64,000 nucleotides of DNA from Panacagrimonas sp052389915 (GTDB lineage Bacteria > Pseudomonadota > Gammaproteobacteria > Nevskiales > Nevskiaceae): contig JBQTHL010000013.1 in NCBI GenBank assembly GCA_052389915.1, forward strand, positions 62,001 through 126,000. The letters are read 5' to 3'. The first letter of the stretch is position 1; every line of letters begins with the position of its first letter. Made by a program: the position numbers and the translations under genes. Below the pieces are notes generated by a model. The model was not told where the DNA came from, made no database searches, and saw only the letters and a program-made list of their open reading frames with translations. Below are positions 62,017 to 64,000 of this stretch, piece by piece.

Positions 62017-63138
62017 TTGAAGCGGATTCTTTGGACAGTGCCGGCCATGTTGGTGGTCTATCTGCTCGTGTGGCCCGTGCCCATCCAGCCGATCGCATGG
62101 ACGCCACCCGTGATGCCGTCGTCGACCGAGGGTCCGTACGCGCGCAACGACAAGCTGCGCGGTGTGCAGCGCATCGCGGATGGGGGCGTCGACGGGCCGG
62201 AGGCCATCGCCTTCGACGCGAACGGCCGTCTCTTTACCGGCCTGGGCGACGGCCGCATCGTATCCATGGGCAGCAAGGGTTCCGACTGCCGCGTGATCGG
62301 CAACACTGGTGGCCGGCCGCTGGGACTGCATGTCCAGTCCGACGGCGCGGTGCTGATTGCAGATGCGGTCAAGGGTCTGCTGCGCCTGGGTTACGACGGC
62401 CAGGTCGAACAGCTCGCGGTGCATGCAGAAGGCATCCGGATCGGATTTGCCGACGACCTCGATGTAGATGCAGACGGCCGCGTCTACTTCTCGGACGCCT
62501 CTTGGAAATTCGGCTGGGGCGAACAGATGAACGACGTGTTCGAGCACGGCGCGCGCGGGCGCCTGATTCGCTACGACGCCACCTCCGGCGACGCCACCAC
62601 CTTCCTCGCGGAGCTTCACTTCGCCAACGGCGTCGCCCTCGGGCCGGAGCAGGCCTTCGTACTCATCAACGAGACCACGGAGTACAAGATCACGCGCTAC
62701 TGGCTGAAGGGCGACAAGGCTGCCACGCGCGAGACCTTCATCGACAACTTGCCGGGTTTTCCCGACAACGTCACGTTCAACGGCCGCGACCGTTTCTGGG
62801 TGGCGCTGTACGCGCCGCGCAATGCGATGCTCGATGCCCTGCTGCCGCTGGCCTTCGTGCGCACCGTGGTTGCACGACTGCCGGAGTTTCTGCATCCCAA
62901 ACCCAGGCGGCAGGGCTTCGTTATCGGGCTCGATCTGGACGGCAAGCTGGTGGAGCAATACCAGTACGACGGCGACGACGCCTTTGGTCCCATCACCAGC
63001 GTGCGTGAGCACGAGGGGATGCTGTACCTGGGCAGCCTGAGCGAAACCGCCGTCGGCCGGATTGCGCTCGACGAACTGCGCAAGCGCGGGCCCGGTTCGG
63101 CGCCGCCGGCGGCGATTGCGGGTTCGTGCTCGGGATAA
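62017..63138 (+). CDS. SMP-30/strictosidine-synthase-like six-bladed propeller protein
   Basis: A 373-residue protein with an N-terminal membrane anchor (ILWTVPAMLVVYLLVWPV) and a beta-propeller. GPEAIAFDANGRLFTGLGDG, FADDLDVDADGRVYFSDAS and ANGVALGPEQAFVLINETT are typical SMP-30/gluconolactonase and APMAP-type blades. PDNVTFNGRDRFWVALYAPR also fits the strictosidine synthase-like group. The start is a TTG at 62017, because GGAGAAA lies 8 bp upstream and no ATG fits. It probably hydrolyses a lactone or ester. Substrate unknown. Confidence 0.87.
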   Translation: MKRILWTVPAMLVVYLLVWPVPIQPIAWTPPVMPSSTEGPYARNDKLRGVQRIADGGVDGPEAIAFDANGRLFTGLGDGRIVSMGSKGSDCRVIGNTGGRPLGLHVQSDGAVLIADAVKGLLRLGYDGQVEQLAVHAEGIRIGFADDLDVDADGRVYFSDASWKFGWGEQMNDVFEHGARGRLIRYDATSGDATTFLAELHFANGVALGPEQAFVLINETTEYKITRYWLKGDKAATRETFIDNLPGFPDNVTFNGRDRFWVALYAPRNAMLDALLPLAFVRTVVARLPEFLHPKPRRQGFVIGLDLDGKLVEQYQYDGDDAFGPITSVREHEGMLYLGSLSETAVGRIALDELRKRGPGSAPPAAIAGSCSG

Positions 63139-63255
63139 TCGTTGCGTCGGCAGTTGGTGCCGCGCGTTCACTGCGAGATTTCGCACGGCGGTTCGCGGCG
63201 CTCGCCGTTACAATGCCGGCCTTCCTCAATCTGATACGGGAGCCTGCATTCGCTC

Positions 63256-64000
63256 ATGAGCGACACCTACGATCTCATCGTCATTGGCGGCGGCACCGGC
63301 GGGTATCCCGCTGCGATTCGCGCCGGCCAGTTGGGCCTCAAGGCCGTCTGCATCAATTCCTGGCTGAACCGCGATAACAAGCCGGCCTACGGCGGCACCT
63401 GCCTCAACGCGGGCTGCATTCCGTCCAAGGCGCTGCTGGAATCGTCCGAGATGTTTCATCGTGCAGGCCACGAGCTCGCCGCGCACGGCGTGAAGGTGAA
63501 CGCGCCAACTCTCGATCTGATGGCGATGCAGGCGCGCAAGACCAAGATCTGCGCGTCGCTGACCGGCGGCATCGGCCAGTTGTTCAAGGCCAACGGCGTG
63601 ACCGGTCTGGAGGGCTTCGGCCGCCTAATGGGCGAGGGCAAGGTGGAGTTCACGTCCCACGCGGGCGAGAAGAAGGTTTTGACCGGCAAGCACATCATCG
63701 TTGCCACCGGCTCGGAGCCGGTGGAACTGAAGATCGCGCCGTTCGATCACGAGCGCATCTGCGACTCCTGGGACGCGCTGGATTTCACCGAGGTGCCGGG
63801 TCGCCTCGGCATCATCGGCGCCGGTGTGATCGGCGTGGAGTTGGGCAGCGTGTGGGCGCGGCTAGGTTCCAAGGTCACGATTCTGGAAGCCCTGCCGACG
63901 TTCCTGCCGATGGTCGATCAAACCATCGCCAAGGACGCGCAGCGCCAGTTCGCCAAGCAAGGCTTGGATATCCGGCTCGGCGCCAAGGTGCTCGGAGCCA
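63256..64000 (+). CDS. lpd: Dihydrolipoyl dehydrogenase, N-terminal part (partial)
   Basis: The first 248 codons of an E3 flavoprotein leave the window on the right. The FAD-binding motif is IVIGGGTGGYPAAIRAG, the redox disulfide Cys49-Cys54 lies in GGTCLNAGCIPSKALL, and the NAD-binding motif is LGIIGAGVIGVELGSVW. It reoxidises the lipoyl arm of 2-oxoacid dehydrogenases and of GcvH, so it could serve the glycine cleavage system at the left end. No partner E1 or E2 gene is in the window. Confidence 0.95.
   Translation, partial: MSDTYDLIVIGGGTGGYPAAIRAGQLGLKAVCINSWLNRDNKPAYGGTCLNAGCIPSKALLESSEMFHRAGHELAAHGVKVNAPTLDLMAMQARKTKICASLTGGIGQLFKANGVTGLEGFGRLMGEGKVEFTSHAGEKKVLTGKHIIVATGSEPVELKIAPFDHERICDSWDALDFTEVPGRLGIIGAGVIGVELGSVWARLGSKVTILEALPTFLPMVDQTIAKDAQRQFAKQGLDIRLGAKVLGA

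Overview
The window is a high-GC stretch from a gram-negative bacterium, most likely a gammaproteobacterium. Outer-membrane proteins, a csiV-mfd neighbourhood, a lexA-imuA-imuB-dnaE2 mutagenesis cassette headed by an E. coli-type SOS box, and a split P-protein glycine cleavage system fit a lineage near Nevskiales, Steroidobacterales or Xanthomonadales. I cannot fix the genus. No rRNA, tRNA, CRISPR array, transposase or phage gene is visible. Apart from small palindromic repeats the region looks chromosomal.

Layout. 1-7.2 kb, all on the minus strand: a tandem glycine riboswitch drives gcvT-gcvH-gcvPA-tpx-gcvPB, then a DUF2798 membrane protein, a PfkB-type sugar/nucleoside kinase and the 5' part of a spoT-type gene that leaves the window. 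7.2-10.6 kb: a small membrane protein, apaG, a long AsmA/YdbH-like protein and a DUF1461 membrane protein. 10.6-16.8 kb: the SOS mutagenesis operon lexA-VOC-imuA-imuB-dnaE2. 17.4-20.1 kb: an exopolysaccharide-initiating glycosyl-1-phosphate transferase and an outer-membrane barrel, then folD. 21-24.8 kb: a secreted protein and an NtrC-type two-component pair. 24.9-33 kb: an envelope locus with porin, PstS-like protein, OmpR/histidine kinase pair, LTA-synthase-like sulfatase, and one long ORF joining a PAP2 phosphatase to an Omp85-like barrel. 33-43.6 kb: a surface and secretion region with a three-repeat secreted protein, an operon of TorF-like porin, ECF sigma factor, anti-sigma factor and S8 lipoprotein protease, and two paralogous InlB-repeat proteins around a small secreted protein. 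44-49.9 kb: flavin monooxygenase, cytochrome b, heavy-metal P-type ATPase, a broken cytochrome c and a GDT1-type exporter. 50.3-55.1 kb: a compact operon of thermostable-hemolysin family protein, AMP-ligase, heme-oxygenase-like diiron protein, SDR and TPR-like protein, followed by an FlK-like thioesterase. 55.2-64 kb: csiV, mfd, nitroreductase, long-chain acyl-CoA ligase, SMP-30-like protein and the 5' part of lpd.

The most unusual theme is small palindromic repeats that have become coding sequence. One lies in frame inside imuB, one in frame inside mfd, and a compound one sits exactly at the junction of the PAP2/Omp85 ORF, where it buries what looks like a signal peptide about 305 residues inside a protein. 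Related non-coding repeats lie beside spoT, gcvT, lexA, folD and the DUF1461 gene.

Two gene sets deserve functional attention. In the ECF operon, the anti-sigma factor carries a periplasmic domain resembling a subtilisin propeptide and is encoded directly upstream of a subtilisin-like lipoprotein that lacks the usual oxyanion-hole asparagine. The hemolysin/AMP-ligase/diiron/SDR operon looks like a small lipid-type biosynthetic pathway whose ligase has Arg where the catalytic A10 lysine normally sits. All coordinates and motifs come from direct reading. Identity figures are by-eye counts, and family names rest on motif recognition, not database searches.
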